Below are positions 7,947 to 17,726 of a stretch of DNA of 64,000 bases, piece after piece. The translations under genes and the position numbers were made by a program. Each line of letters begins with the position of its first letter. The stretch's first letter is position 1. The notes under the pieces are model-generated. The model worked only from the letters and a program-made list of their open reading frames with translations. It made no database searches and was not told the DNA's origin. This stretch comes from Paracoccaceae bacterium (lineage in GTDB: Bacteria > Pseudomonadota > Alphaproteobacteria > Rhodobacterales > Rhodobacteraceae): assembly GCA_002709405.1 (NCBI GenBank), contig PAQV01000095.1, forward strand, positions 1 to 64,000, in the 5' to 3' direction.

Positions 7947-9983
7947 ATGACCCAGGACCCGTTGTTGCAGCCCTACCAGCTGAAGCACCTGACGCTGAAG
8001 AACCGGCTGATGATCACCAGCCACGAGCCGTCCTATGCCGAGGACGGTATGCCCAAGGCCCGCTACCGGGCCTATCACGTCGAACGGGCGCGGGCCGGGG
8101 TGGCCATGACGATGACGGCGGGGTCGGCCTCGGTGTCGCGCGACAGCCCGCCGGCCTTCAACAACATTCTGGCCTGGAAGGACGAGGTCGTGGGCTGGAT
8201 GAAACAGCTTGTCGACGAATGCCACGACCACGGGGCGGCGGTGATGATCCAGCTGACTCATCTTGGCCGGCGGACCCGCTGGGACCAGGGTGACTGGCTG
8301 CCCGTCTTGTCCTCGACGGGCGACCGGGAACCGGCGCACCGGGCGTTCCCCAAGCTGATCGAGGACTGGGACATCGCCCGCATCGTCACCGACTACGCCG
8401 ATGCGGCAGAGCGGATGCAGGCGGCTGGCCTCGACGGGATAGAGCTGGAGGCCTACGGCCACCTGATGGACCAGTTCTGGTCTCCGGCCACGAACCAGCT
8501 TGCTGGCGATTACGGGGGCAGCCTCGACAACCGGCTGCGGTTCACCTTCGACGTGCTGCGCGCGATCCGCGACCGGGTCGGGCCAGAGTTCATCGTCGGC
8601 GTGCGCTATTCCGGGGACGAGGTCATGGCCGGCGGGCTGACCCAGGCCGACGGGCTGGAGATCTCGCGCCGGTTGCGTGACAGCGGCATTGTGGATTTCC
8701 TGAACGTCACGCGCGGGCATATCGAAACCGATGCGGCGCTGACCGACGTGATCCCGGTGCAGGGGATGCGCTCGGCCCCGCACCTGGATTTCGCGGGCGA
8801 GCTGCGGGCGGCGACAGAATTCCCCACCTTCCACGCCGCGCGCATCCAGGACGTGGCCACGGCGCGCCACGCGATCGCCGCCGGCAAGCTGGACATGGTG
8901 GGCATGACCCGCGCTCACCTGGCCGACCCGCATATCGTGGCCAAGATCCTGCGCGGCGAAGAGGACCGTATCCGGCCCTGCGTCGGGGCCAATTATTGCC
9001 TGGACCGGATCTACCAGGGCGGCATGGCCCTGTGCCTGCACAACCCGGCCACCGGGCGCGAGCTGGACGAACCCCACATCGTGCCCTCGGCCCCGGCCAA
9101 GCGCCGGGTGGTCATCGTGGGGGCCGGGCCCGCGGGGCTGGAGGCGGCCCGGGTCTGCGCCGAACGCGGGCATGACGTCACCGTGCACGAGGCGGCCAAC
9201 GATCCCGGAGGCCAGATCCGCCTGACCGCCCAGACCCCGCGCCGGGCCGAGATGATGTCGGTCATCGACTGGCGCTATGCCGAATGCCAGCGCCTTGGCG
9301 TGACCTTCCATTTCAACAGCTATGCCGAGCCCGACACGGTGCAGGAGGCCGCCCCCGACGTGGTCATCATCGCCACCGGGGGCCTGCCCCACGACGAGGT
9401 CCTGACCGAGGGCAATGCCCTGGCCGTCACCGCCTGGGACATCCTGTCGGGCGACACGCGGCCGGGCTCGAACGTGCTGATCTACGACGATGCGGGCGAT
9501 TACGCGGCCTTGCAGGCGGCGGAAACCATCGCGGCCACAGGTGCCGCGGTCGAGCTCATGACCCGCGACCGGATGATCTCGTCCGAGGTCATGGCCATGT
9601 CGCTGACCCCGGCCATGCGCGCCCTGCAGACGGGCCGGGTCACCTTCACCCCGACCTGGAAGCTGGACGCGATCCGCCGCGAGGGCAACGAGCTACTGGC
9701 CGAGATCGGCAGCGATTTCGGGGATGTGCGGGCAGAACGCCGGGTCGACCAGGTGGTCATCAACGCGGGCACCCGGCCTTTGGATGACCTCTACTTCGCC
9801 CTGCGCCCCCTGTCGCGCAACCTGGGCGAGCTGGACCACGCGGCCTTCATAGACGGCCGCCCGCAAGAGATCTCGCGCAATCCCGACGGGGCGTTTCAGT
9901 TGTTCCGCATCGGGGACGCGGTGGCCTGCCGCAACACCCACGCGGCGGTCTTCGACGCGCTGCGGCTGGCCAAGTGCCTCTGA
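7947..9983 (+). CDS. NADH:flavin oxidoreductase, DgcA/StcD/trimethylamine-dehydrogenase type
   Basis: A 678-residue enzyme with an N-terminal old-yellow-enzyme FMN barrel (about 1-340), a cysteine-containing linker, and a C-terminal NAD(P)/FAD-like Rossmann region beginning at VVIVGAGPAGLEAA. This architecture is shared with trimethylamine dehydrogenase, 2,4-dienoyl-CoA reductase and the dimethylglycine/N-methylproline demethylases DgcA and StcD. The linker reads RPCVGANYCLDRIY then ALC: the second Cys of the classical CxxCxxxC spacing is Ala, as I recall for demethylase-type members. ATG 7947 is preferred over ATG 7941 because AAGGA (7935-7939) is seven bases from the former but almost touches the latter. 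It probably oxidises an N-methylated amine or an enone; the substrate is not certain. Confidence 0.8.
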   Translation: MTQDPLLQPYQLKHLTLKNRLMITSHEPSYAEDGMPKARYRAYHVERARAGVAMTMTAGSASVSRDSPPAFNNILAWKDEVVGWMKQLVDECHDHGAAVMIQLTHLGRRTRWDQGDWLPVLSSTGDREPAHRAFPKLIEDWDIARIVTDYADAAERMQAAGLDGIELEAYGHLMDQFWSPATNQLAGDYGGSLDNRLRFTFDVLRAIRDRVGPEFIVGVRYSGDEVMAGGLTQADGLEISRRLRDSGIVDFLNVTRGHIETDAALTDVIPVQGMRSAPHLDFAGELRAATEFPTFHAARIQDVATARHAIAAGKLDMVGMTRAHLADPHIVAKILRGEEDRIRPCVGANYCLDRIYQGGMALCLHNPATGRELDEPHIVPSAPAKRRVVIVGAGPAGLEAARVCAERGHDVTVHEAANDPGGQIRLTAQTPRRAEMMSVIDWRYAECQRLGVTFHFNSYAEPDTVQEAAPDVVIIATGGLPHDEVLTEGNALAVTAWDILSGDTRPGSNVLIYDDAGDYAALQAAETIAATGAAVELMTRDRMISSEVMAMSLTPAMRALQTGRVTFTPTWKLDAIRREGNELLAEIGSDFGDVRAERRVDQVVINAGTRPLDDLYFALRPLSRNLGELDHAAFIDGRPQEISRNPDGAFQLFRIGDAVACRNTHAAVFDALRLAKCL

Positions 9984-10106
9984 CCTGACAGCAGCCCCCC
10001 GCCGATGCTGCGCTGCGACAGTTTTACGCCGCAGTGCGGCGTGAATCATGCTAGTCTTACGACGAGGGGACGAAGCAGATCGCGCGTCAGCGCCGGGGGT
10101 GTAACG

Positions 10107-12845
10107 ATGGACCAGGGGTCGATTTTTGCCAGGCAGCCGTACCTGGTTCCGGTGGACGAAGTGGCCGAGGCCCTGGGCGCAGTGCCCGACCAGGGCCTGA
10201 GCGGGGACGAGGCCGCAGCCCGCCTGGCCACCCATGGACCCAACCGCCTGGCCGAAACGCGCCAGACCTCGGCGCTTGAGCTTCTTCTGGTGCAGCTGCG
10301 CAACCCGCTGTTGATCATCCTGATGATCGGGGCGGTGATTTCGGCCTATACCGGGCATTGGGTGGATGCGGTGGCGATCTTCGTGATCGTGTTGATCAAC
10401 GCGGGTATCGGGTTCTGGCAGGAATACTCGGCCCAGAAATCCCTCGCCGCCCTCAGCGCCATGGCCGCGCCCCACGCCTTTGTCCGCCGCGACGGGGCCT
10501 GGACGGATATCATGGCCTCTGACCTGGTGCCGGGCGACGTACTGCGCCTGAAGGCCGGAGATATCGTGCCGGCCGACCTGCGCATGATCGAAGCGGCCCG
10601 GCTGGAAATCGACGAGGCCGCGCTGACCGGTGAAAGCGAGCCGGTCGACAAGCACGCCGACCCGCTGGCGCTTGATCCGGGCGAGGACGATGTCACCCTG
10701 GCCGACCGGCGCAACATGGGTTTCATGTCGACCCTGGTCACCGGAGGCACCGGCCTGGGCCTGGTCACGGCCACCGGCATGGACACCGAGGTCGGCCACA
10801 TCGCCGGCCTGATGGCCTCGGCCCAGGAACCCAAGACGCCCCTGCAGGAACGCATCGAATCCCTGTCCCGCGTGCTGATGGGCGCGGCCCTGCTGGTCGT
10901 GGCCATCGTCGTGGCCATCGGCATCAGCAACGGCATGGACGCGGTCGAGATGCTGAACACCGCGATCTCGCTGTCGGTGGCGGCCATCCCCGAGGGCCTG
11001 CCCACGGTGGTGACCATCGTGCTCACCCTGGGCTCGCAATCCATGGCGCGGCAAAACGCGCTGGTCCGCAAGCTGGCCTCGGTCGAAACGCTGGGCACGA
11101 CCAGCGTCATCTGCACCGACAAGACCGGGACGCTGACCCAGAACCAGATGCAGGTCATGCGCGTCTGGGCCGGGGGCAAGGACTGGGAGGTCTCGGGCGA
11201 GGGCTTCGACCCGCATGGCGCGTTTCTCGACGAGGCCGGCAAGGCGGCAGTCATCGACGAGGAACCGGAGCTGGCGCGCATGCTGGAACTGTCGGCCTAT
11301 TGCAACGAGGCCCAGCTGACCGTCACCGACAACCGGCCCGGGGTGCTGGGCAATCCGACCGAAGGCGCTTTGGTGGTGGCCGCGGCCAAGATCGGCATCT
11401 CGCGCGAGGGGATCGAAACCGACCGGGGCGTGACGCGCCTGCGGGTGTTCCCCTTCGACAGCAGCCGCAAGATGATGAGCGTTCTGGTCAAGGTGCCGGG
11501 CCCCGGCCGGGTTCTGGCCGCCAAGGGCGCGCCGGATGTCATCCTGGCCCATGCCAGCCACGTCATGACCGGGGGCAAGATCGTCCCGATGACCGATGAT
11601 CGCCGGGCCGAGATCGAAGAGGTCATTGCCCGGTTCGGGTCCGAAGCGCTGCGCACCCTGGCGGTGGCCATGAAGCCGGTGCCCGACGACCATGCCGATC
11701 ACGACATGGAACGGCATGAAGAGGACATCGTGCTGGTGGGGATCCACGGCATCATGGACCCGCCCCGGTCCGAGGTCCGGGCCGCGGTGGCCGACGCGGC
11801 TTCGGCCGGGGTGCGCGTGGTGATGATCACGGGCGACCATGCCGTCACGGCCGAGGCCATTGCCACCTCGATCGGCATCAAGACTGACCCCGCGCAAACG
11901 GTCCACACCGGGGCCGAACTGAACGCGACCACCGACGAAGACCTGATTGAAAAGGCGAAAACGGCGGCGGTCTTCGCCCGGGTCACCCCGGAACACAAGC
12001 TGCGCATCGTGAAGGCGCTTCAGCAGGAACGCCTGGTCACGGCCATGACCGGAGACGGCGTGAACGACGCGCCGGCCCTGCGCAGCGCCGACATCGGCAT
12101 TGCCATGGGGATCACCGGAACCTCGGTCGCCAAGGACAGCGCCTCGCTGATCCTGCTCGACGACAATTTCTCGACCATCGTGGGGGCCGTGCGTGAAGGC
12201 CGGCGGATCTACGACAACCTGCGCAAGTTCGTGCGCCAGGGCCTGACCGCCAACGTGGCCGAGGTCTCGTCCATCCTTCTGGCCTTCCTGATGATGGGGC
12301 AGAACCCGCAACTGACGCTGGCGCCTCTGATGATCCTGTGGATCAACCTGGTCTCGGACGGGCTGCCGGCGCTTGCCCTGGGGGTGGAACCGGCCGAAGC
12401 GGACATCATGCGCAAGGCACCGCGCGGCCGGTCGGAATCGCTGTTCGCAGGCGGCATGAAGGAACGCATCCTGATCCGCGGTCTCGCCATCGGCGCGATG
12501 ACATATTTCGCGTTCTGGTCCATGCTCCAGGCCGGCGAAACCGCCGCCTATGCCCAGACTGCCGCCTTCGCGACACTGATCTTCGCGCAACTCTGGCACA
12601 TCTTCGACAGCCGAACGACAACAACGCTGTACCAACGCAACCCCCTTGAAAATCGCGTCCTGCTGGCCGCCGTCGGCTTGTCCGCAAGCCTGTCCCTTCT
12701 GGCCATCTACACGGCGCCCGGGCACTTCGTCCTGGGAACGGCCAGCCTGCACCTCTCCCACCTGGCTGCCGCCTTCCTGCTCGCTGCCCTGCCCACACTG
12801 GCGCTTTCGGCCATCAAGGTTGCAACAGGCTGGCGCTGGCTTTGA
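10107..12845 (+). CDS. Cation-transporting P-type ATPase, calcium-pump (P2) type
   Basis: A 912-residue inner-membrane ATPase that moves cations at the cost of ATP. An N-terminal cation-ATPase domain leads to TM1-2 (about 65-105), an actuator domain with TGES at 174-177, TM3-4 with IPEGLP at 294-299, and a phosphorylation domain with D338 in DKTGTLT. An ATP-binding domain, the MTGDGVNDAPAL hinge and six C-terminal membrane segments follow. The PEGLP motif in TM4 and lack of an N-terminal metal-binding CxxC domain place it with Ca2+ or Ca2+/Mn2+ (P2) pumps rather than heavy-metal pumps. ATG 10107 follows a G-rich ribosome binding site; an upstream ATG at 10005 adds a stretch with no family similarity. 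It converges on the AI-2E-family gene. Confidence 0.9.
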   Translation: MDQGSIFARQPYLVPVDEVAEALGAVPDQGLSGDEAAARLATHGPNRLAETRQTSALELLLVQLRNPLLIILMIGAVISAYTGHWVDAVAIFVIVLINAGIGFWQEYSAQKSLAALSAMAAPHAFVRRDGAWTDIMASDLVPGDVLRLKAGDIVPADLRMIEAARLEIDEAALTGESEPVDKHADPLALDPGEDDVTLADRRNMGFMSTLVTGGTGLGLVTATGMDTEVGHIAGLMASAQEPKTPLQERIESLSRVLMGAALLVVAIVVAIGISNGMDAVEMLNTAISLSVAAIPEGLPTVVTIVLTLGSQSMARQNALVRKLASVETLGTTSVICTDKTGTLTQNQMQVMRVWAGGKDWEVSGEGFDPHGAFLDEAGKAAVIDEEPELARMLELSAYCNEAQLTVTDNRPGVLGNPTEGALVVAAAKIGISREGIETDRGVTRLRVFPFDSSRKMMSVLVKVPGPGRVLAAKGAPDVILAHASHVMTGGKIVPMTDDRRAEIEEVIARFGSEALRTLAVAMKPVPDDHADHDMERHEEDIVLVGIHGIMDPPRSEVRAAVADAASAGVRVVMITGDHAVTAEAIATSIGIKTDPAQTVHTGAELNATTDEDLIEKAKTAAVFARVTPEHKLRIVKALQQERLVTAMTGDGVNDAPALRSADIGIAMGITGTSVAKDSASLILLDDNFSTIVGAVREGRRIYDNLRKFVRQGLTANVAEVSSILLAFLMMGQNPQLTLAPLMILWINLVSDGLPALALGVEPAEADIMRKAPRGRSESLFAGGMKERILIRGLAIGAMTYFAFWSMLQAGETAAYAQTAAFATLIFAQLWHIFDSRTTTTLYQRNPLENRVLLAAVGLSASLSLLAIYTAPGHFVLGTASLHLSHLAAAFLLAALPTLALSAIKVATGWRWL

Positions 12846-12889
12846 AGTCTGTCCCATGCCGTGACGGTCTACATTCAACAGATGTTTCG

Positions 12890-12960
12890 CCGGGGTATTT
12901 AGAAAGAGAAAGAAGCAGGAACCCGCGCCCTTGTCTTCTTTCTCTTTTAAAATACCCCGG
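12890..12960. repeat. Dispersed palindrome A, copy 1 (probable bidirectional terminator)
   Basis: Long imperfect inverted repeat: the left arm starts CCGGGGTATTT then GAAAGAGAAAGAAG, and the right arm reads CTTCTTTCTCTTT to AAATACCCCGG. It lies between the convergent P-type ATPase and AI-2E genes. Near-identical arms with different loops occur at 23979-24081 and 28941-29009. Confidence 0.85.
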
Positions 12961-13005
12961 GGGGGTCCACTGCAAGAGGACGGGGGCGGAGCCCCCTGGC
13001 TGCCG

Positions 13006-14055
13006 TCAGTCGTCTTGAATACGTGCGGCCAGCAGGACGGCGACGAAACGGGTTGATGGAAAAGCTCCCATGACGATGGCAATCATCGCCGTCATTGGCA
13101 CGGCAAGGATGGCTCCGGGGATCCCCCAGAGAGCGCTCCAGACTGACAAGGCAACCAGCACTACGAAAGGGGAGAGGTTCATCTGTCGTCCAATCATCCT
13201 GGGTTCCAGCCAATTGCCGACGACAATCTGGGCGGAGACCAGGCAAGCTCCGAGCGCCAGGGTGTGAAATAGCGATCCGCTTTGCGCCAGCGATAGCACC
13301 ACCGGGAAAACCACGGCCAGCAGGGACCCCACGTAGGGGATATAATTCAGCAGGGCGATCACGATGGCCCAGAACAGGGCAAAATCGGCGCCGAATAGCA
13401 GCAGGATGGCCAGGCAGGCAGCGCCCAGTATGATGTTGATCAAGGTCTTGACCGTCAGGTACTCGCCGATCTGCTGGTTGATCTCGGAAATCATCGCCTT
13501 GGCCCGTTCGGCCTTGTCGGCATCTCCAAGAGCCACAGAGATCTTGTCCCCGAAACTGTCCCGTTCCGCCATCAGGAAGCCTGCGTAGACCACGATCAGG
13601 AAGATCGACATGCCGACGATGGTGAAACTTCCCAGGGCGGCCAGGATCGTTGCCCGCAGGTTCAGCTGGCCGAAGGTCACCGCGACGGCGTCATTGATGA
13701 TCTCGCGCGAATCCACGTCGAAGCGGGTTTCGAGCCCGGACAGCAGGCGCTCGATGTTGTCCTGGTAGACCGGGGCCACTGCCGCGATGTCGCGAACCGT
13801 GGCCGCGACCACCACAGCGAAGACATAGACCACGGCGGCGAACACGATCAGCACACAGGCCCGCAGGATCGCGGTGGGCAGATGTCCCAGCACCGGCAGG
13901 CTTTTCAGCCCTTCGGTGGCGGACACCATCAGGTAGACGGAAATCACCGCCGTCACGATCGGCACCAGGATCGACCGGCCGACCACCAGGAAATAGCCGA
14001 CCACCAGGACAAGGATCAGCGACAACACGAGGTTCAGCAGCGGTGCGTCCTTCAT
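13006..14055 (-). CDS. AI-2E family membrane transporter (TqsA/PerM-like)
   Basis: A 349-residue inner-membrane protein of the AI-2E transporter family. Two N-terminal hydrophobic segments, another near 65-90, a polar middle region (about 95-155) and four or five C-terminal segments match the family layout. The C-terminal half shows the family pattern around YLTVKTLINIILG, LLNYIPYVGS and EPRMIGRQMNLSP. Despite the name, members export different small molecules or ions, so the substrate is open. The ATG at 14055 has GGAGG close upstream; a longer frame to 14250 adds only low-complexity residues. It is divergent from the aminotransferase at 14271 and convergent with the ATPase. Confidence 0.88.
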   Translation of the reverse strand: MKDAPLLNLVLSLILVLVVGYFLVVGRSILVPIVTAVISVYLMVSATEGLKSLPVLGHLPTAILRACVLIVFAAVVYVFAVVVAATVRDIAAVAPVYQDNIERLLSGLETRFDVDSREIINDAVAVTFGQLNLRATILAALGSFTIVGMSIFLIVVYAGFLMAERDSFGDKISVALGDADKAERAKAMISEINQQIGEYLTVKTLINIILGAACLAILLLFGADFALFWAIVIALLNYIPYVGSLLAVVFPVVLSLAQSGSLFHTLALGACLVSAQIVVGNWLEPRMIGRQMNLSPFVVLVALSVWSALWGIPGAILAVPMTAMIAIVMGAFPSTRFVAVLLAARIQDD

Positions 14056-14270
14056 CGGCGCCTCCGGTTCGGGTCGGTCCAGGTCTTGCACGGCCGGCCT
14101 GCCACTGCAATCGCCGCAAACCCGGCGTGCTGCCCCCTGCATAGCGGCATTCCGCCCGATCCTGTCGCTTCCCCCATTGCCGCTGCCCTGCCGATCCCGG
14201 CATAGTCCCTGCGAATCGGCCCCGCGCCTTGCCGCCTGGCCGTCACGCAATCCAGCCGGAGGTCCGTCTC

Positions 14271-15653
14271 ATGAACCGCATCCCAAATTCGCTCCACGCA
14301 TCGGACATCGCGCACAGCATGCATCCCTACACGAACATGCGTGCCCACGAAGAACAGGGCCCGATGATCATCACCAAGGGCGATGGGATCCACGTCTACG
14401 ACAGCGAGGGCAAGGAATACATCGAGGCGATGGCCGGCCTGTGGTCGGTCGCCGTGGGCTTTTCCGAGGACCGCATAGCCAAGGCCGCCTACGAGCAGAT
14501 GCTGGAGCTGCCCTATTACCATTCCTTCGCCCACAAGGCCCACGCGCCCTCGATCAAGCTGGCCGAGAAACTGGTCGAAATGACGCCCGAAGGGCTGAAC
14601 CGGGTGTTCTTCACCAACTCCGGGTCCGAGGCCAACGACACCGTCATCAAGATGGTCTGGTTCCTCAACAATGCGCTGGGCCGGCCCGAGAAAAAGAAAT
14701 TCCTGGCCCGCAACAAGGGCTATCACGGGATCACCATCGCGTCGGGCTCGCTGACCGGCCTGCCGGGCAACCACAAGGATTTTGACCTGCCGGCGATTCC
14801 GGTCATCCACCTGACCTGCCCGCATCATTGGAAATGGGCCGAAGAGGGCGAAGATGAAGCGGCCTTCACCGCGCGCCTGCTCAAGGAAGCCGAGGACACG
14901 ATTCTGGCCGAAGGTCCGGAGACCATCGCGGCCTTCATCGGCGAGCCGGTGATGGGCGCAGGCGGCGTGATGACCCCGCCCGAAGGCTACTGGCCGGGGA
15001 TTGCCGCGCTTTGCAAGAAATACGACATCCTGCTGGTGGCCGACGAGGTGATCAATGGATTCGGGCGCCTGGGCACCCCGTTCGGATGCCAGAAATACGG
15101 GTTTGAACCGGACATCCTGGTGACCTCGAAGCAGCTGACGTCATCCTACATGCCGCTGGCGGCGATCCTGGTGAACGACAAGGTCTACAATCCGATCGCG
15201 GACAATACAGAAAAGCTGGGTACTTTCGGGCACGGGTTCACCGGTTCGGGGCATCCGGTGGCCTGCGCGGTCGGCCTGGAAAACCTGGCCATCATCGAAG
15301 AGAAGGACCTGATGGGCAATGCTGCCCGGATGGAAGCGCCCTTCCAGGCCATGGTGCAAAGCTTTGCCGATCACCCGCTGGTGGGCGAGGTCCGGGGCAC
15401 CGGGCTGATGGCCGGGCTTGAACTGGTGGCCGACAAGGCGTCGAAAACGGCCTTTGCGCCGGTCGGCAAGGTTGCGGCAGCCGTGGCAAAGGCTGCGCAG
15501 GAAAACGGCCTGATTTGCCGCAACGTCTATGAAACGGTTGCGCTTTGTCCGCCGCTGATCCTGACCGAAGCCGATATCGAGCGCATCGGTCAGCGCCTGG
15601 GCGTAGCGCTGGATGCCGGGCTCGACTGGGCCAAGTCCGAGGGTCTGCTCTGA
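14271..15653 (+). CDS. Class III PLP-dependent omega-aminotransferase
   Basis: A 460-residue aminotransferase of the omega-amino-acid/taurine:pyruvate type. It should move an amino group from an omega-amine (for example taurine, beta-alanine, putrescine) to pyruvate or a similar keto acid. PLP-binding features visible are the SGSEAND phosphate loop, D258 in LLVADEV, and the Schiff-base lysine K287 in VTSKQLTSSYMPL. ATG 14271 is supported by GGAGG at 14258-14262; the frame extends upstream by 14 residues without support. It is followed by a strong double hairpin and then cysK, so it is probably transcribed alone. Exact donor specificity cannot be read from sequence. Confidence 0.87.
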   Translation: MNRIPNSLHASDIAHSMHPYTNMRAHEEQGPMIITKGDGIHVYDSEGKEYIEAMAGLWSVAVGFSEDRIAKAAYEQMLELPYYHSFAHKAHAPSIKLAEKLVEMTPEGLNRVFFTNSGSEANDTVIKMVWFLNNALGRPEKKKFLARNKGYHGITIASGSLTGLPGNHKDFDLPAIPVIHLTCPHHWKWAEEGEDEAAFTARLLKEAEDTILAEGPETIAAFIGEPVMGAGGVMTPPEGYWPGIAALCKKYDILLVADEVINGFGRLGTPFGCQKYGFEPDILVTSKQLTSSYMPLAAILVNDKVYNPIADNTEKLGTFGHGFTGSGHPVACAVGLENLAIIEEKDLMGNAARMEAPFQAMVQSFADHPLVGEVRGTGLMAGLELVADKASKTAFAPVGKVAAAVAKAAQENGLICRNVYETVALCPPLILTEADIERIGQRLGVALDAGLDWAKSEGLL

Positions 15654-15686
15654 CCTGACCGGGGTTCTCGAACCATCTGCCAAGGG

Positions 15687-15732
15687 CCGGAATTTTCAAA
15701 AATTCCGGTCCGTTTTCTTTGAAAGAAAACGG
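15687..15732. terminator. Double hairpin (dispersed palindrome B, copy 1)
   Basis: Two adjacent perfect palindromes: CCGGAATTTT paired with AAAATTCCGG (15687-15708), then CCGTTTTCTTT paired with AAAGAAAACGG (15710-15732). It lies just after the aminotransferase stop. The same pair of hairpins occurs in the opposite order at 21510-21553, and the first one again at 60353-60374. Confidence 0.8.
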
Positions 15733-15877
15733 GTCCCGGCGGGGAGGGTTTCCGAGGAACGAAAGCGATTGCGCGGTCCTTTCTCGCCAGATCCTGTCCT
15801 TTTTCTCGCGCCCCCCGCGCAATTCTTCGGAAAAGGGACTAAATTCCCTTGGTGGACATGAACCAGGGGGACCCACG

Positions 15878-16948
15878 ATGGCCGATAACAAACCGGGGCG
15901 CACGCCCGGCCTCTACGGCTCTATTCTTGACACGGTAGGCGGCACGCCCGTGATCAGGATCAACAACCTCGCACCAGAGGGTGTCGAGCTTTACGTCAAG
16001 GCCGAGTTCTTCAACCCAGCCGCCTCGGTCAAGGACAGGCTGGCCCTGTCGATCATCGAGGCCGCCGAACAGTCCGGTGCTCTCAAGCCCGGCCAGACCG
16101 TGGTCGAGGCGACCTCGGGCAACACCGGGATCGGCCTGGCCATGGTCTGCGCCCAGAAGGGCTATCCGCTGGTCATCACCATGGCCGACAGCTTTTCCAT
16201 CGAACGGCGCCGCCTGATGCGGATGATGGGGGCCAAGGTCGTCCTGACGCCGCGCGCCCAGAAAGGTTTTGGCATGTACCAGAAGGCAAAGGAGCTGGCG
16301 GAAAAGAACGGCTGGTTCCTGGCCAGCCAGTTCGAAACTCAGGCCAATGCCGACATCCACGAGGCCACCACTGGCCCCGAGATCGTCGCCGATTTCGAGG
16401 GCAAGGCGCTGGACTACTACGTCACCGGCTATGGCACCGGCGGCACGGTCACCGGCGTGGCCCGGGTTCTGCGGCGCGAGCGCCCCGACACCAAGATCAT
16501 CCTGACCGAACCGGCGAATGCGGCCATCGTGGGGTCGGGCATTGCCCAGGCCCGGGGGCCCGATAACAGCCCGGCCGTCAGTCACGAAGCGTTCGAGCCG
16601 CACCCGATCCAGGGCTGGACCCCGGATTTCATTCCTTATGTCCTGCAGGAAGCCATCGACAACGCCTATTACGACGACCTGATCCCGGTCGCCGGGGCCG
16701 ATGGCATCCACTGGGCCCGCCAACTGGCGGCCAAGGAAGGCATCCTGACCGGCGTGTCGGGCGGGTCCACCTTTGCCGTGGCGATGAAACTGGCGAGCGA
16801 AGCAAAGCCGGGCTCGGTGATCCTGGCCATGTTGCCGGACACCGGCGAGCGCTACATGTCGACGCCCCTCTTCGAAGAGATCCCCGAGGAGATGGACGAG
16901 GACGAAACCGCGATTTCGCTGTCGACCCCGGGCTACCAGATGGGCTGA
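15878..16948 (+). CDS. cysK: Cysteine synthase A (O-acetylserine sulfhydrylase)
   Basis: A 356-residue PLP enzyme that makes cysteine from O-acetylserine and sulfide. PLP lysine K52 lies in AASVKDR; the TSGNTGIG substrate loop and the GTGGTVTGVARVL phosphate-binding loop are both intact. GVSGGSTFAVA and LPDTGERYMST are typical near the C-terminus. The protein carries an acidic C-terminal extension beyond the usual ~310-residue core. ATG 15878 follows GGGGGA at a good distance; an in-frame extension to 15719 would run through the hairpins and is rejected. It ends 13 bases from the convergent GntR gene. Confidence 0.93.
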   Translation: MADNKPGRTPGLYGSILDTVGGTPVIRINNLAPEGVELYVKAEFFNPAASVKDRLALSIIEAAEQSGALKPGQTVVEATSGNTGIGLAMVCAQKGYPLVITMADSFSIERRRLMRMMGAKVVLTPRAQKGFGMYQKAKELAEKNGWFLASQFETQANADIHEATTGPEIVADFEGKALDYYVTGYGTGGTVTGVARVLRRERPDTKIILTEPANAAIVGSGIAQARGPDNSPAVSHEAFEPHPIQGWTPDFIPYVLQEAIDNAYYDDLIPVAGADGIHWARQLAAKEGILTGVSGGSTFAVAMKLASEAKPGSVILAMLPDTGERYMSTPLFEEIPEEMDEDETAISLSTPGYQMG

Positions 16949-16961
16949 GCCCCGGGCGGCC

Positions 16962-17726
16962 TCATTCGTCGATGAACCGCTTCATCATCTCGACCTCCTG
17001 CCCGCGCATCAGCCGCGAGGCAGTGTCCATGTGGGCGGTCATCACCGCGCGGGCGGCACCCTTGTCGCCCGCCCGCAGGGCCATCACCAGCCGCGCCTGG
17101 TAGTCACGTCCCTTGGCCCAAAGCTCTCGGTTGATCGGTTCATACAGCTTGCGGTGAACGGTCAGGTCGCTCAGCAGGTTGACCATGAAATCGATCACGA
17201 AGCTGAGCAGGGAATTGTCCGCCTGTTCCGCCAGGATGGCATGAAACCGCAGCGAGGCCACGTGCTGGGCGCGTTCTTCGTCCAGCGTGGTCGCCGGTTC
17301 CGAATATTGCGCGATGTTGGCCTCCAGCTCGGCCAGCACCTCCTGGGACAGGGTTCCGGCCAGCGAGGCCGCCAGTTCCGGTTCCAGCGCCCGGCGCAGC
17401 TGGTAGATGTCGCCGACCGTCAGGTCCTTGAAATAAAAGTAGTTTCCCAACAGCGCCTTGGCCCGGCCCCGGCTGACCTCGTGCACGAAGGACCCACCCC
17501 CGGGCCCGGTGCGCGTCTTGATCAAACCCTGCGCCTCCAGGATGCGCATGGCCTCGCGGATCGTGCCCTTGGCCATGGCAAAGCGGGCCATCAGCTCGGT
17601 CTCGCCGGGCAGACGGTCGCCCGGCAACAGCCCCTGTTCCACCACCCATTGCTTGATTTCCTCGGCCACCCGGGACGGCCGGCTCAGCCTGTGCTCAGTC
17701 TTCGATCGGGTGGTGGCAGGCAGCAA
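16962..17726 (-). CDS. FadR-type GntR (FCD) transcriptional regulator
   Basis: A 254-residue repressor-like protein. The N-terminal winged helix reads VAEEIKQWVVEQGLLPGDRLPGE...MAKGTIREAMRILEAQGLI, and a helical FCD ligand-binding domain follows (about 100-245). It is the last gene of the ABC-transporter operon and overlaps the upstream ATPase gene. No ATG is available, so I choose the TTG at 17726, which has GGGAG upstream; a GTG further in would cut into the DNA-binding domain. Its likely targets are the palindromes at 23204-23248 between the binding-protein gene and the DUF1028 gene, giving feedback control of peptide-type uptake. Confidence 0.82.
   Translation of the reverse strand: MLPATTRSKTEHRLSRPSRVAEEIKQWVVEQGLLPGDRLPGETELMARFAMAKGTIREAMRILEAQGLIKTRTGPGGGSFVHEVSRGRAKALLGNYFYFKDLTVGDIYQLRRALEPELAASLAGTLSQEVLAELEANIAQYSEPATTLDEERAQHVASLRFHAILAEQADNSLLSFVIDFMVNLLSDLTVHRKLYEPINRELWAKGRDYQARLVMALRAGDKGAARAVMTAHMDTASRLMRGQEVEMMKRFIDE

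Noticed and set aside
9693-13082. Very long minus-strand reading frame opposite the P-type ATPase
   Set aside because: It is a high-GC antisense shadow of a gene with all catalytic motifs intact, and its translation is low-complexity.
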